Below, one piece after another: positions 37,828-37,836 of a stretch of DNA of 37,836 bases. The stretch is from positions 1-37,836 of the forward strand of contig NZ_ADKM02000098.1 of assembly GCF_000178155.2 (NCBI RefSeq), read 5' to 3'. The notes below the pieces were generated by a model that was not told the origin of the DNA, searched no databases, and saw nothing but the letters and a program-made list of their open reading frames with translations. The stretch's first letter is position 1; each line of letters begins with the position of its first letter. This DNA comes from Hominimerdicola alba 8. GTDB taxonomy: Bacteria; Bacillota; Clostridia; Oscillospirales; Ruminococcaceae. A program made the translations under genes and the position numbers.

Positions 37828-37836
37828 CTAAAGAAA

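Overview
The window looks like chromosomal DNA of a Ruminococcus-like anaerobic Firmicute (Ruminococcaceae/Oscillospiraceae). The main reasons are a secreted SGNH esterase ending in a type I dockerin (a cellulosome part), strong GGAGG ribosome binding sites, several TTG starts in mobile genes, Tn916-type integration genes and abundant c-di-GMP/phosphorelay signalling. The species is inferred.

Layout. (1) 1-2010, minus strand: end of a mobile element with a DUF6017-type replication-initiator-like protein (cut by the window edge), a small winged-helix partner, a leader with a terminator hairpin, and a cluster of TTTCTACC iteron-like repeats. (2) 2218-5254, plus: an adenylate-forming-enzyme relative that has lost its ATP-binding core, then a dockerin-bearing SGNH hydrolase. 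(3) 5356-12715, plus: a four-gene operon with its own promoter and terminator: a lidless Hsp70, a 1088-residue protein with three CbxX/CfxQ-type AAA+ modules, a membrane protein with a Sel1-like cytoplasmic part and an NPCBM-like external part, and an acidic protein of unknown family. I recognise no described system with this composition. (4) 12772-12886: the first 12 codons of a low-molecular-weight protein tyrosine phosphatase, cut inside its active-site loop. (5) 13382-24031: a type I restriction-modification locus (hsdM, hsdS, fic, hsdR) with five target-recognition-domain cassettes. Two are in the expressed hsdS, one is silent in the same orientation, and two are silent in the opposite orientation. 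Every cassette is bounded by the same two short repeats, and a tyrosine recombinase lies between two of the silent ones. I read this as a phase-variable HsdS shufflon. (6) 24085-27065: diverged direct repeats, an oriT-like region, mobC, xis and a Tn916-type int that has lost its catalytic tyrosine, i.e. a stranded mobile element. (7) 27149-32400, plus: a phosphorelay operon (REC-degenerate GGDEF-EAL, HPt, membrane hybrid kinase). (8) 32500-37836: mixed genes and relics: a cytidylate-kinase-like fragment next to a dockerin scrap, an AAA-ATPase/PD-(D/E)XK protein, a serine recombinase tail, a transglutaminase-like protein, a TfoX-like gene with an in-frame stop, a flavin-reductase-fold protein and a frameshifted arylamine N-acetyltransferase.

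How parts work together. The shufflon would let a population switch DNA methylation specificity, with the hybrid kinase operon forming an independent input-to-c-di-GMP-hydrolysis chain. The Hsp70/AAA+ operon looks like a protein-remodelling machine tied to the membrane by its third gene. The cut phosphatase on the left and tyrosine-less integrase on the right suggest that the R-M island arrived with a mobile element that can no longer excise itself.
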